Of a stretch of DNA of 64,000 nt, positions 17,742 through 26,799 are shown piece after piece. Within the stretch, counting starts at the first letter, position 1. The number at the start of each line of letters is the position of its first letter. A program made the position numbers and the translations under genes. Below the pieces are notes generated by a model. The model was not told the DNA's origin. It saw only the letters and a list, made by a program, of their open reading frames with translations, and searched no databases. The stretch comes from an uncultured Flavobacteriales bacterium (lineage in GTDB: Bacteria; Bacteroidota; Bacteroidia; Flavobacteriales_G; Salibacteraceae), in assembly GCA_905479105.1 (NCBI GenBank), contig CAJQLE010000005.1:186001-250000 (forward strand), given 5' to 3'.

Positions 17742-19271
17742 CTACAAAGTTTTGGCCCACTCGGGAACAACCCCCGACTCAATGCTAAACATTTCAGTTC
17801 CCCAGAAGTAGGTGATCATCACAATGAAAATGATCGCTAAAAGATTAATAATAAAACCAGCAACTACCATGTCTTTAATGGCCAATTTACCCGAGCCAAA
17901 CACAATTGCATTGGGTGCAGTGGCAACAGGAAACATAAAAGCCATGGAGGCAGCCAACGTCATTGGCAGCATCAACAGCAAAGGATTGATTTGAATCTCA
18001 TTGGCCAAACCAGCCGCAATCGGAAGCATCATTTCTGCAGTTGCCAGGTTTGAAGTTAATTCCGTTAAAAAAGTCATCAAACCAGTTACGGAGAAAATCA
18101 GTCCCATTTCACTAAGCGCTCCAGCACCAGCCAATTGCTCACCTATAAATGCCGCTAATCCTGAATCAATAAACCCTTTCGCCAATGCAAATCCACCACC
18201 AAAAAGTAACACAATTCCCCATGGAATCTTAGTAATGATAGGCCATGTAATTAGTCCTTCGCTATTGCCTTTTTCCGATGATGGCACAATGAATAACAAG
18301 AAAGCAATAAATATGGCAATGGTTCCATCATTGATAAATGAGGGTGTCTCAAATAACTGGCTCCATCCTGGTAATACAAAATCACCAATCATTATCGGTT
18401 TTCTGAAGACCCATAAAACCACGAGTGTCACAAAAAGCCAAAGCACTCTGATTTCGTTCACGGAAATTGGACCAAGCTCATGGTAATTCTTTTTGAAGAA
18501 GCTCTTATCGAGCACTTCTAATTCTTTATTAGCGGGAAATAATACGTGAAGAACCACCAATACAATTCCAAGCATAATGAAGCTCAAGGGAAGTGCAAAT
18601 ACAAGCCATTGGCCGAAAGAAATCTCTGGAGCACTCGGGTAAATTATTTCAAAGATTCGCACGAAAGAAAGGTTGGGTGGAGTTCCGACTAGCGTTGAGA
18701 CTCCTCCCACAGAACAACTATAAGCAACACCTAAAAGCAGAGCAGTACCAAGTTTGCCCAATTTTTCTTCGCCATGTGTTTCTTCAAAAGCTGAAGTTAC
18801 TGAAAACACAATGGGCAACATCATCATTGTGGTGGCTGTATTGGACATCCACATAGATAAAAATGCCGATGCCAGCATGAAACCTAAAAGAATTCGAAAC
18901 GGACTGCCTCCTACCCATGATAAGATCTTTAAAGCTATACGCTTGTGCAAACCCCATTTCTGAATAGCCAATGCCATAAAGAAACCACCTATAAATAGGA
19001 AGATGACATAGTTAATGTAAGCGTTGGAAATGTCTTTTCCGTCCAAAACACCAAAAGCCGGAAAGAGAATTATCGGCAGCAAGCTGGTTAATCCAATAGG
19101 CAATGCTTCAGTTACCCACCACAATGCCATCAATACAGCAATTGCAGCAGTGATTGTGATTTCAGGTCTACCTGGAGCTAAATCCAAGAATGAAATCATT
19201 CCCGCAAACAGCAGTACACCAAAAATGATGACGTTGTACTTTATTCCTTTATTCGATCCCTCTTCGTTCAT
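17742..19271 (-). CDS. DASS/SLC13-family sodium:anion symporter
   Basis: A 509-residue inner-membrane transporter of the divalent anion:Na+ symporter family. Two inverted-repeat signature loops are visible: SMWMSNTATTMMMLPIV about residue 140 and ELTSNLATAEMMLPIA about residue 410. Both hold the SNT/SNx-A-T motif that binds Na+ and the carboxylates of the substrate. ALWWVTEALPIGLTSLLP near the N terminus is also characteristic. About 11-13 hydrophobic segments. Likely substrates are C4-dicarboxylates, citrate or sulfate; the sequence alone does not decide. Single gene, with an ABC exporter gene beyond its 5' end on the same strand. Confidence 0.9.
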   Translation of the reverse strand: MNEEGSNKGIKYNVIIFGVLLFAGMISFLDLAPGRPEITITAAIAVLMALWWVTEALPIGLTSLLPIILFPAFGVLDGKDISNAYINYVIFLFIGGFFMALAIQKWGLHKRIALKILSWVGGSPFRILLGFMLASAFLSMWMSNTATTMMMLPIVFSVTSAFEETHGEEKLGKLGTALLLGVAYSCSVGGVSTLVGTPPNLSFVRIFEIIYPSAPEISFGQWLVFALPLSFIMLGIVLVVLHVLFPANKELEVLDKSFFKKNYHELGPISVNEIRVLWLFVTLVVLWVFRKPIMIGDFVLPGWSQLFETPSFINDGTIAIFIAFLLFIVPSSEKGNSEGLITWPIITKIPWGIVLLFGGGFALAKGFIDSGLAAFIGEQLAGAGALSEMGLIFSVTGLMTFLTELTSNLATAEMMLPIAAGLANEIQINPLLLMLPMTLAASMAFMFPVATAPNAIVFGSGKLAIKDMVVAGFIINLLAIIFIVMITYFWGTEMFSIESGVVPEWAKTL

Positions 19272-19349
19272 ATTAGTCGAACATCATTCTATGATGCAGC
19301 GGCTAAAATATCTTTTTCCTAAAAGGTGAAGAATTAAAATCCGGTGGAT

Positions 19350-21086
19350 TTAGATCCTACTTTGGTAAGTATACAAATCAAAGTATCGACCTTTTTTCGC
19401 GATCAACTCATCATGCTTGCCACTTTCAACGATGTTTCCTTCTTCGATTACTAGAATTTGATCAGCCTGCTGAATGGTACTCAACCGGTGTGCAATAACA
19501 AAGGTGGTGCGGTCTTTCATCAATTCATTCAAACTTTTCTGAATGAACGACTCACTTTCAGTATCAAGATTGGAAGTAGCTTCATCCAAGATGATAATTT
19601 TTGGATCTGCCAACAAAGCGCGGGCTATTGAAATACGCTGGCGTTGACCACCCGATAGTTTCACTCCTCGCTCGCCTATTACAGTTTCTAGTCCTTCGTC
19701 AAAACGATCGGTAAATTCATTGACATAAGCTCCCTTCACGGCCGCTAATAATTGATCTTCAGTAGCCTCTGGCCTTGGAAAGAGAATGTTTTCGCGGATG
19801 GTTCCTTCATATAAAAAGTCATCCTGCAACACTACTCCTAAGTTTGCTCTATAGCTGCTTAAATTTACCGTAGAAAGGTCTGTTCCATCAATGGTAACCA
19901 ATCCACCTTTTGGATTGAGGAATGAAGCCGCTAGCCCGGCAATGGTGGTTTTTCCAGAACCCGAAGAACCAACCAAGGCAGTCACACTTCCCGCTGGAGC
20001 TTCAAACGATATAGAATGCAGCACTTCCTTTGACTCTTCATAACTGAACGAAACATCTTTGAAGAGTATATCGCCAGTGATTCGATCCAATTTAATGCTT
20101 CGAGTTTCCTCATCATCTTCCTCCTGCATGTTCATCAATTCTTGTGTGCGATCCAATCCCGCCATAGCCTCGGTCAATTGGCTACCGATATTGCTCATTT
20201 GAACAATAGGCGCAATCATGAAACCCAAGAATAAAGTGAATGAAACAAACTCACCATAGGTCATTGTTTCTTGCATGATGAAGTAACCTCCAATTCCCAT
20301 TATTCCAGCTGAAGCCAGTCCGAGTAAAAATGTAGATGAACTCGTAATAAGAGCCGTTGCCGTAAGGCTTTTCTTCACGTTGAGGTAAAGTCGTTCTACT
20401 CCCTCTTCAAATGTTTTATTTTCTTGGTCTTCGGCATTAAAACCCTTTATAACTCTTACTCCGTTTAATGTTTCTGTCAATCTTCCCGTGACTTCAGCGT
20501 TGATCTTACCTCTGTCTCGAAAAATAGGTCGGATATATCCAAAAGCTTTAAGAGCAATAAACGCAAAGACCGCTACCGGAACAAGAACGAATACAGTCAT
20601 TGTGGCATTCAAGCGAATCAATATCACCAAAGAAATTATTGCTGTAATTGTGCCTCCAATCAATTGCACCAATCCGGTTCCAACTAAATTTCGAACACCT
20701 TCAACGTCAGTCATCACCCGCGATACTAATGCACCAGACTTATTATTATCAAAAAAACTGATGGGCAAAGCCAATAGTTTCTTTTGAACCCTAGCACGCA
20801 AAAGAGATATGAGATGCTGAGCTTCAACGCTGAGAAGTCGCGTCAATGAAAATGAGGTAACGGCTTGGACTAATATGGCAGAGCAAACAACAATGAGCAA
20901 GAACCATAGTGTATCAACATCGCGAGACGGTATTACATCATCAATGAGACTTTTACTTGCGTAAGGAAGAACCAGTCCTGATAAACTTCGGACAATTATA
21001 AGTGCCAACCCAACCGATATTATCCTTCTTCTTGGCCAAATAAATTCATTAAACGCCCAACCATAACTCACTTTTTGTTTGCTCAT
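19350..21086 (-). CDS. ABC exporter, fused permease and ATPase (MsbA-like)
   Basis: A 578-residue half-transporter that works as a homodimer. Residues 15-320 form a six-helix ABC transmembrane domain, and residues 340-578 form the nucleotide-binding domain: Walker A GSSGSGKTT, the Q-loop in GVVLQDDFLYEGTIREN, signature LSGGQRQR, Walker B KIIILDEATS and the H-loop in VIAHRLST. It is of the MsbA/lipid-or-drug exporter type. Bacteroidota usually carry several copies, so assignment to lipid A flipping is not safe. Monocistronic; 78 bases upstream of the transporter on the same strand. Confidence 0.92.
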   Translation of the reverse strand: MSKQKVSYGWAFNEFIWPRRRIISVGLALIIVRSLSGLVLPYASKSLIDDVIPSRDVDTLWFLLIVVCSAILVQAVTSFSLTRLLSVEAQHLISLLRARVQKKLLALPISFFDNNKSGALVSRVMTDVEGVRNLVGTGLVQLIGGTITAIISLVILIRLNATMTVFVLVPVAVFAFIALKAFGYIRPIFRDRGKINAEVTGRLTETLNGVRVIKGFNAEDQENKTFEEGVERLYLNVKKSLTATALITSSSTFLLGLASAGIMGIGGYFIMQETMTYGEFVSFTLFLGFMIAPIVQMSNIGSQLTEAMAGLDRTQELMNMQEEDDEETRSIKLDRITGDILFKDVSFSYEESKEVLHSISFEAPAGSVTALVGSSGSGKTTIAGLAASFLNPKGGLVTIDGTDLSTVNLSSYRANLGVVLQDDFLYEGTIRENILFPRPEATEDQLLAAVKGAYVNEFTDRFDEGLETVIGERGVKLSGGQRQRISIARALLADPKIIILDEATSNLDTESESFIQKSLNELMKDRTTFVIAHRLSTIQQADQILVIEEGNIVESGKHDELIAKKGRYFDLYTYQSRI

Positions 21087-21238
21087 AGATCGTTATTAGT
21101 GAAAATTGAGCCAAAGTTTTTTTATGCCATTAAGACAGCCCATGTGAAATAAAGAAAAAACTTTAGAAATGATTTATTACGTGCTTTAGGACAATGTCTT
21201 GATTTGTTTCCGCGGAAAGAGGATTAAAAGAGGGAAGC

Positions 21239-21505
21239 ATGATTAGCATTGATTTTGACGAAGAGACACATATCCTCCAGATGAATTATTCAATTTCAGT
21301 TGATAAGGCAGATGTAGGGCGGTTTATCCAATATTTAGATCATACTGAAAATCTTCCAGCGAATCTGAAGGTTTATCATCGGACTGGGGAAATTGGTAGC
21401 ACCATAAAAATCAGTGATTTGATGCGAAGTTTAAAAGAAATGAAGCGCGGAACAGGAAAGTTTGAGACTGTAAGAGCAGCCGTTTCTTGGCTTGTAGATC
21501 TTTAA
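21239..21505 (+). CDS. conserved hypothetical small protein
   Basis: An 88-residue soluble protein without a signal peptide or membrane segment. The pattern (strand ISIDFDEETHILQMNY, helix ADVGRFIQYLDHTENLP, strand LKVYHRTGEIGS, helix SDLMRSLKEMKRG, and a C-terminal VRAAVSWLVDL) suggests a compact alpha/beta fold, slightly like STAS or SpoIIAA-like domains, but no family was recognised. It converges with rseP with a single base between the stops, which suggests a real gene with a defined end. Confidence 0.6.
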   Translation: MISIDFDEETHILQMNYSISVDKADVGRFIQYLDHTENLPANLKVYHRTGEIGSTIKISDLMRSLKEMKRGTGKFETVRAAVSWLVDL

Positions 21506-21506
21506 A

Positions 21507-22826
21507 CTATCTAAACGCTCTCAAAATATCATTACCATTCGCGAAAATCAATAATCCTAATAAGAGGATCATCCCGGTCATTTGAGCGTATTCAAGGAAT
21601 TTGTCACCAGGCTTTCGGCCCGTAATCATTTCATAGAGCAAAAACATGACATGACCTCCATCTAAAGCGGGTATAGGAAGAATGTTCATGAATGCTAAGA
21701 TTAAAGACAAAAAAGCTGTCATACTCCAGAATGTTTGCCAATCCCAAGTGGCTGGAAACAATCCTCCAATCGCACCAAAACCACCTATTTGAGAAGCTCC
21801 TTCCTTGGTGAAGATCAACTTCATACTCGTAATATAATTACCTAAGATATCCCTTGTTTCTTGCACTCCAGCAGGGATTGCTTGCCAAAACCCATACTTA
21901 TATGTTTCTGTTTGAACATAATCAGTTACGCTCTTTAAGCCAATTCCAATTCTACCATCTTCGCTTACGCTTATGTCTTTAGAAATTATACTTCCATCAC
22001 GCTCCAATTCAAATGTTATGGTTTCTGACTTATGCGATCTGACGGCTTTTAAACCTTCAATGATTCCATCCGTGCGCTCACCGGCAACAGATACTATTCT
22101 ATCTTCTCTCTTCAATCCAGCTTCTTCAGCTGCGCTGCCTCGAACCACACTATCAACAGCGAATGGATATCGAGGAGAAAACAATGACCTCACTTCTTTC
22201 GCAAGAATAACTTGTTCTACATCTTCAGGAAGTTTAATTGTCATCGATTCTCCATTGCGCTCTATATCCAATATACGAGCACCATTGATTAGAATCTCCT
22301 TTCCTAACTCTTCGTAGTACCTCACATCACCGTCTGGCACACCTACAATCTTATCTCCATCTTGAAGGCCAAATTCCATCATCGTGCTATCCACATAAAC
22401 ACCGTACTCCAAATTCTCAAGTGGCAGCCTCTCTTTACCCCAAGTAAAGAGTATCATACTGTAGATCAAGAATCCTAATATCAAGTTGACAGTAACTCCG
22501 CCAAGCATAATGATCAAACGTTGCCAAGCAGGTTTGCTTCTAAACTCGTGTGGTTCAGGTTCCTTAGCCAATTGATCTTTATCCATTGACTCATCGATCA
22601 TACCCGAAATCTTCACATAACCTCCCAAAGGAAGCCAGCCTATTCCGTATTCAGTATCTCCCTTTTTGAATTTGAAAAGTGAAAACCATGGATCAAAAAA
22701 CAGATAGAACTTCTCAACCCGAGTCTTGAACAACTTAGCGGGAATAAAGTGACCCAATTCGTGTAAGACAACTAAAATAGAAAGGCTCAGAATCAACTGT
22801 GCAGCCTTAATTAAAAATACTTCCAT
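21507..22826 (-). CDS. rseP: RIP metalloprotease RseP (site-2 protease)
   Basis: A 439-residue inner-membrane zinc protease that cuts membrane-anchored substrates such as anti-sigma factors within the bilayer. The zinc motif is His22-Glu23-Leu-Gly-His26 in the first transmembrane helix, and the second signature NILPIPALDGGH lies near the C terminus. Two PDZ-like regions are placed between, around residues 130-300 (for example VVRGSAAEEAGLKREDRIVSV). Full length. It begins one base after the dxr stop, an arrangement seen across Bacteroidota, so the two form one operon. Confidence 0.95.
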   Translation of the reverse strand: MEVFLIKAAQLILSLSILVVLHELGHFIPAKLFKTRVEKFYLFFDPWFSLFKFKKGDTEYGIGWLPLGGYVKISGMIDESMDKDQLAKEPEPHEFRSKPAWQRLIIMLGGVTVNLILGFLIYSMILFTWGKERLPLENLEYGVYVDSTMMEFGLQDGDKIVGVPDGDVRYYEELGKEILINGARILDIERNGESMTIKLPEDVEQVILAKEVRSLFSPRYPFAVDSVVRGSAAEEAGLKREDRIVSVAGERTDGIIEGLKAVRSHKSETITFELERDGSIISKDISVSEDGRIGIGLKSVTDYVQTETYKYGFWQAIPAGVQETRDILGNYITSMKLIFTKEGASQIGGFGAIGGLFPATWDWQTFWSMTAFLSLILAFMNILPIPALDGGHVMFLLYEMITGRKPGDKFLEYAQMTGMILLLGLLIFANGNDILRAFR

Positions 22827-22827
22827 G

Positions 22828-23991
22828 TTACTTAATAAGTTCTTTTGTCAAGGCACGTGCCTCTTTGTCTGTCTCAATATATTGTTCCAATGTTGGGTGC
22901 TCGATAAATGAGGCACTTTCCATTGTTCTTTCAATTACTTCCTGAATTTGAAGAAACTTGATCTCATCATTTAAGAACGCTGCAACGGCTATTTCGTTCG
23001 CTGCATTCAAAATACAAGGCATATTTCCTCCTTTACTCATTGCATTAAAAGCAAGGCCAAGGTTACCAAAGGTTTCAGTATCGGGCTGCTCAAAAGTGAG
23101 GGAAGGATAATCTAAGAAGTTAAACCTTGGAAATTCAGATGATAAGCGGTTAGGATAAGCCAATGCATACTGTATGGGCAGCTTCATATCGGGTAATCCC
23201 ATTTGAGCTTTCATACTTCCGTCCGTGAACTGAACAATACTATGAATGATGCTCTGCGGATGCACAATAACATCGATTTGTTCGGGTTTTAATGAAAAAA
23301 GCCACTTGGCCTCAATTACTTCAAGCCCCTTATTCATGAGCGTTGCAGAATCAATGGTAATCTTCGCTCCCATTACCCAGTTAGGGTGCTTTAACGCCTG
23401 AGCTTTTGTTACACCAGCTAAATCAGATCTTAATTTTCCTCTAAAAGGACCGCCAGATGCCGTAAGGTAAATCTTCTCAATTGGGTTATGGAACTCACCG
23501 GCCAAACATTGGAAAATAGCACTGTGTTCTGAATCAACTGGGTAAATATTAACCCCTGCTTGCTGAGCTGCCTTGGTTACCAATTCGCCAGCTACAACCA
23601 GTGTTTCTTTGTTCGCCAAAGCAATTTTTTTGCCTGCTGCAATGGCTTTCATTGTAGGCTTTAATCCTGCAAAGCCAACCAATGCGGTCAAGGCGACATG
23701 AACAGACTCCATTTCCACCACTTGCTCTAACGCTTCAGCTCCGGCAAATACTTTGATTCCATGGTCCCACAGAGCATCACTTACAGCCTTATACTTCGAT
23801 TCATCGCCAATTACCACAGCATTTGGTTTGAACTTTCTGGCCTGCTCAATCAATAAATCGGCATTTGAACCTGCGGTGAGTACCTCAACTGAAAAATGAT
23901 CAGGCTGAGACTCAATGACCTCAAGAGCCTGTGTACCAATGCTTCCCGTAGAACCTAAAATGGCTATTCCTCGTTTTTTTTCTTCACTCAT
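22828..23991 (-). CDS. dxr: 1-deoxy-D-xylulose-5-phosphate reductoisomerase
   Basis: A 387-residue enzyme that converts DXP to 2-C-methyl-D-erythritol 4-phosphate with NADPH, the second step of the MEP isoprenoid pathway. The N-terminal NADPH-binding motif is GIAILGSTGSIGTQAL. The metal/substrate loop PVDSEHSAIFQCL, the ASGGPF loop and MNKGLEVIEAKWLF are all present. ATG at 23991 is preferred to a TTG four codons upstream because it gives the usual short N terminus. Its stop is one base from the rseP start, so the two are co-transcribed. Confidence 0.96.
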   Translation of the reverse strand: MSEEKKRGIAILGSTGSIGTQALEVIESQPDHFSVEVLTAGSNADLLIEQARKFKPNAVVIGDESKYKAVSDALWDHGIKVFAGAEALEQVVEMESVHVALTALVGFAGLKPTMKAIAAGKKIALANKETLVVAGELVTKAAQQAGVNIYPVDSEHSAIFQCLAGEFHNPIEKIYLTASGGPFRGKLRSDLAGVTKAQALKHPNWVMGAKITIDSATLMNKGLEVIEAKWLFSLKPEQIDVIVHPQSIIHSIVQFTDGSMKAQMGLPDMKLPIQYALAYPNRLSSEFPRFNFLDYPSLTFEQPDTETFGNLGLAFNAMSKGGNMPCILNAANEIAVAAFLNDEIKFLQIQEVIERTMESASFIEHPTLEQYIETDKEARALTKELIK

Positions 23992-24058
23992 AAAGGGCTG
24001 CAAATATGCGCTTTGAGAATGAAACTAAGGCGCATAAAAGGCTTGAAATCATAGAATA

Positions 24059-25537
24059 TTAAGAAAGTTTATCAGCAATGTTCCGATCGTTGCTTAAACG
24101 AGGCAGTTTATTCTGTCCACCTAGTTTTCCTTGACTATCCATATAACTATTGAACCTTCCTACTGGCAATTCGGTGACCTTCAAAGGCCTTAGCACCTTG
24201 CCTTTGATAAGATCTTTGTAGTAAGAGTTCAGCTCCTGCATTTTATCGTCCAATGCAGAATCAAAGCCTTCAGGAACTGTTGACGATGATTCTACAAACC
24301 ACTCATGGTATGGCAAGCCTTCAATTGGAGCTACTTGAGGAGCAACATGGAATTCTGTGAAACTAAATTGAAATTTAGAAGCAATTTCTGTCATAGCCCC
24401 TTCAACTTCTTCAGCGATTACATGCTCCCCAAAAGCGGAAATAAAGTGCTTTAGCCTGCCCGTTACCGTGATACGATAAGGTGCTGAGGAAACAAACTTA
24501 ACCGTATCACCAATGACGTAACCCCACAACCCGCTTGAAGTATTGAGCACAATGGCATAGTTAACTCCAACAACAACATCTTCTAGAGAAATCCTTCTCG
24601 GATTTTCATTATGAAAGTCTTCCACAGGAACGAATTCATAGAATATTCCAGCGTCTAAATTCAACAACAAGCCTTGCTCCTTTTGAGAATCTTGAAATGC
24701 AATAAAACCCTCTGACGCTGGGTATGTTTCAATCGAATCAATCTTAGCACCTATCAATTTCTCCATGGTGGATTTGTAGGGCTCATAATTCACACCTCCA
24801 TGAGCAAAGACAGAGAACTTTGGGAAAATTTCTCGTATGGTTTTCTTTCCTGACTTTTTTAATAGGCGCTCAAAATACATCTGCACCCATGGCGGAATCC
24901 CACTAATGAGGCGCATATCTTGCGACATTGTTTCATCCACAATCGCGTCCACTTTTTTCTCCCAATCTTCGATGGAATTTGTTTCCCATGACGGCATGCG
25001 ATTTCTCTGCAAGTAACCTGGCACATGATGCGCTACAATGCCGGAAAGCCTGCCTATGCTAATTCCTTGTTTCTTCTCCAATTTAGGGCTTCCTTGAAGA
25101 AAGATCATCTTACCATCAATAAAAGAGCTATTGCCTGTCTCATTGATATAGAGCAACAAGGCAGAACGGGCAGCTTTAATCTGGGCTTCAATCCCCTCAT
25201 CGCTCATTGGGATGTACTTCGCACCAGAAGTGGTTCCAGAAGTTTTACAGAAATAGGCTGGTTTGCCTTTCCATAACACATTCAACTCACCTTCCAAAAT
25301 GCGTTCGACATAAGGGTATAATGCTTCATAATCACGCAGTGGAACCAATGTTTTCCATTGGTCATAATTGGTGTTTGAAGTAATTCCGTGATCTATACCA
25401 AAGTCTGTTGTCTCCAAAACAGAAGTCAAATAAGACAGAGTTTCATTCTGTGCATATTGCGGTTTTTTAAGCCACAATTCAACCTTTGACTTCTCTCGTC
25501 TAGCAAGCCATTTTGCCGCAAATGATTTTAAACCCAT
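24059..25537 (-). CDS. GH3 family acyl-adenylate/amide synthetase-like protein
   Basis: A 492-residue protein of the GH3 ('auxin-responsive promoter') family, ANL-superfamily enzymes that adenylate a carboxylic acid and link it to an amino acid in plants. The ATP-binding stretch CKTSGTTSGAKYIPMS matches motif I, YPASEGFIAF is in the position of motif II, and YVIGDTVKFVS matches motif III with its catalytic Asp. Bacterial GH3 genes are common in Bacteroidota with unknown substrates; a role in plant-hormone chemistry should not be assumed. Located upstream of dxr-rseP on the same strand, with 67 bases between. Confidence 0.88.
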   Translation of the reverse strand: MGLKSFAAKWLARREKSKVELWLKKPQYAQNETLSYLTSVLETTDFGIDHGITSNTNYDQWKTLVPLRDYEALYPYVERILEGELNVLWKGKPAYFCKTSGTTSGAKYIPMSDEGIEAQIKAARSALLLYINETGNSSFIDGKMIFLQGSPKLEKKQGISIGRLSGIVAHHVPGYLQRNRMPSWETNSIEDWEKKVDAIVDETMSQDMRLISGIPPWVQMYFERLLKKSGKKTIREIFPKFSVFAHGGVNYEPYKSTMEKLIGAKIDSIETYPASEGFIAFQDSQKEQGLLLNLDAGIFYEFVPVEDFHNENPRRISLEDVVVGVNYAIVLNTSSGLWGYVIGDTVKFVSSAPYRITVTGRLKHFISAFGEHVIAEEVEGAMTEIASKFQFSFTEFHVAPQVAPIEGLPYHEWFVESSSTVPEGFDSALDDKMQELNSYYKDLIKGKVLRPLKVTELPVGRFNSYMDSQGKLGGQNKLPRLSNDRNIADKLS

Positions 25538-25561
25538 TGGAGCGAAAGTAAGGGTTGAATC

Positions 25562-26143
25562 TTATATCAATCCAATGTTTGTTCTGAACAATTTCACAGC
25601 AATAGCCAGTAAAATAATACCGAACACCTTTCGAACAACAGCAATTCCTCCAGGTCCTAATAGGCGCTCTATATGCTTTGTGTTTTTCAAAACGAGGTAG
25701 ACTACAATAATATTTAAAACTATTGCAACGATGATATTTTGAATGGCATATTCAGCCCTTAACGAAACCAATGTTGTCATGCTTCCCGCTCCCGCAATTA
25801 GCGGAAAAGCCAAAGGAACAATAGACGTGCTACTCACATTTGCTTCTTGATGCTCATCATCCTTGTAGAGCTTGATACCCAATATCAATTCTAACGACAA
25901 GAAGAATAGGATAAAAGAGCCAGCAATTGCAAAGGAGTTAATGTCAATTCCAATCAATTGAAGGATTTCATCTCCCAAATAAAGAAAAGCCACCATGATT
26001 AAGAGAGAGACGATACTCGCCTTCCCAGATTGTATGTGTCCAGTGCGTTGACGTAATTGAATAATAATAGGAATAGAACCAATGATATCTATCACGGCAA
26101 ACAGAACCATTGAAGCTGTACTAATTTCCTTTAAATCAAACAT
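25562..26143 (-). CDS. MarC/UPF0056 family membrane protein
   Basis: A 193-residue integral membrane protein with six hydrophobic segments. Characteristic stretches are FAVIDIIGSIPIIIQL at the first helix, FAIAGSFILFFLSLELILG and PLAFPLIAGAGSMTTLV, and GIAVVRKVFGIILLAIAVKLF at the end. MarC proteins were once linked to multiple antibiotic resistance, a link since withdrawn; their transport role is unknown. It starts its own unit and is followed after 24 bases by the GH3 gene. A shortened and broken relative lies at 55414-55648. Confidence 0.9.
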   Translation of the reverse strand: MFDLKEISTASMVLFAVIDIIGSIPIIIQLRQRTGHIQSGKASIVSLLIMVAFLYLGDEILQLIGIDINSFAIAGSFILFFLSLELILGIKLYKDDEHQEANVSSTSIVPLAFPLIAGAGSMTTLVSLRAEYAIQNIIVAIVLNIIVVYLVLKNTKHIERLLGPGGIAVVRKVFGIILLAIAVKLFRTNIGLI

Positions 26144-26377
26144 TTAGAATTACTATTTATCTTGTTTTTTGAGAGCGCGAAAGTACATTTTTAAATCGTG
26201 TTTTTTACTGGTAGGAAGCTCTGAATTACTGAATTAGACGAGTTACACGAATTCACCTTTCAAAGATCAAATTAGACACTCGAAAGAGGTAATATATTAG
26301 CTGAGAATTATCTACAATACACGACCATATTCTCAATGGAAGTTTGATCAAACGATAGATTTACCTTAATTGCAATC

Positions 26378-26797
26378 ATGAAATATTTTGCATTCCAATT
26401 GATCTTCATATTGCTACTCGGAGTTTCAGCTCATGCACAAACTATTCCTGACTCGCTTCAATTGAATGAAACCTCCCTTAACTATAGTTTTTATCAAGGT
26501 CCAATGCGTGTTGGACACAATCGACTTAAGGTAGTAATGAAAGATTGTCCTTTGGCACTCCAACGCTATGAGTCTGGTAAACGAACTGAGTCGTTTGGAC
26601 TGCTATTATTAGCCTTAGGACTGGTAACTTCAGCTGCTTCTCTTGGTGATTATTACTTGAATGATAGAAGTGAGTTTCCAGCTGGTTATGTCGCTGCAGG
26701 TGCTATTTGCATTGGAGTTGGTATTCCAATTTACTTTTCTGGCAGCAGAAGTGCCAAGTCTTCTGTTCTGATCTTCAATCAAAAGTGTCTGAATTAG
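26378..26797 (+). CDS. exported hypothetical membrane protein
   Basis: A 139-residue protein with a signal peptide (MKYFAFQLIFILLLGVSAHAQ), a hydrophilic part, and two hydrophobic segments around residues 70-90 (FGLLLLALGLVTSAASLGDYY) and 100-120 (AGYVAAGAICIGVGIPIYF). Two closely spaced helices after a secreted N terminus are common in small Bacteroidota envelope proteins, and no family name was recognised. It converges with the Xaa-Pro aminopeptidase gene, the stops being only 3 bases apart. Confidence 0.65.
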   Translation: MKYFAFQLIFILLLGVSAHAQTIPDSLQLNETSLNYSFYQGPMRVGHNRLKVVMKDCPLALQRYESGKRTESFGLLLLALGLVTSAASLGDYYLNDRSEFPAGYVAAGAICIGVGIPIYFSGSRSAKSSVLIFNQKCLN

Positions 26798-26799
26798 TT

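Noticed and set aside
17812-18486. Long plus-strand open frames over the DASS transporter gene
   Set aside because: They are antisense to a well-conserved transporter with both SNT-type signatures, and their translations are low-complexity Ile/Pro/Ser-rich, as expected for antisense of a membrane protein.
21973-22317. Plus-strand open frame inside rseP
   Set aside because: It is antisense to the PDZ region of rseP and has no recognisable features.
24059-25537. GH3 gene as evidence of plant-hormone metabolism
   Set aside because: GH3-like genes are widespread in Bacteroidota without any plant link, and no auxin-related neighbour is present.
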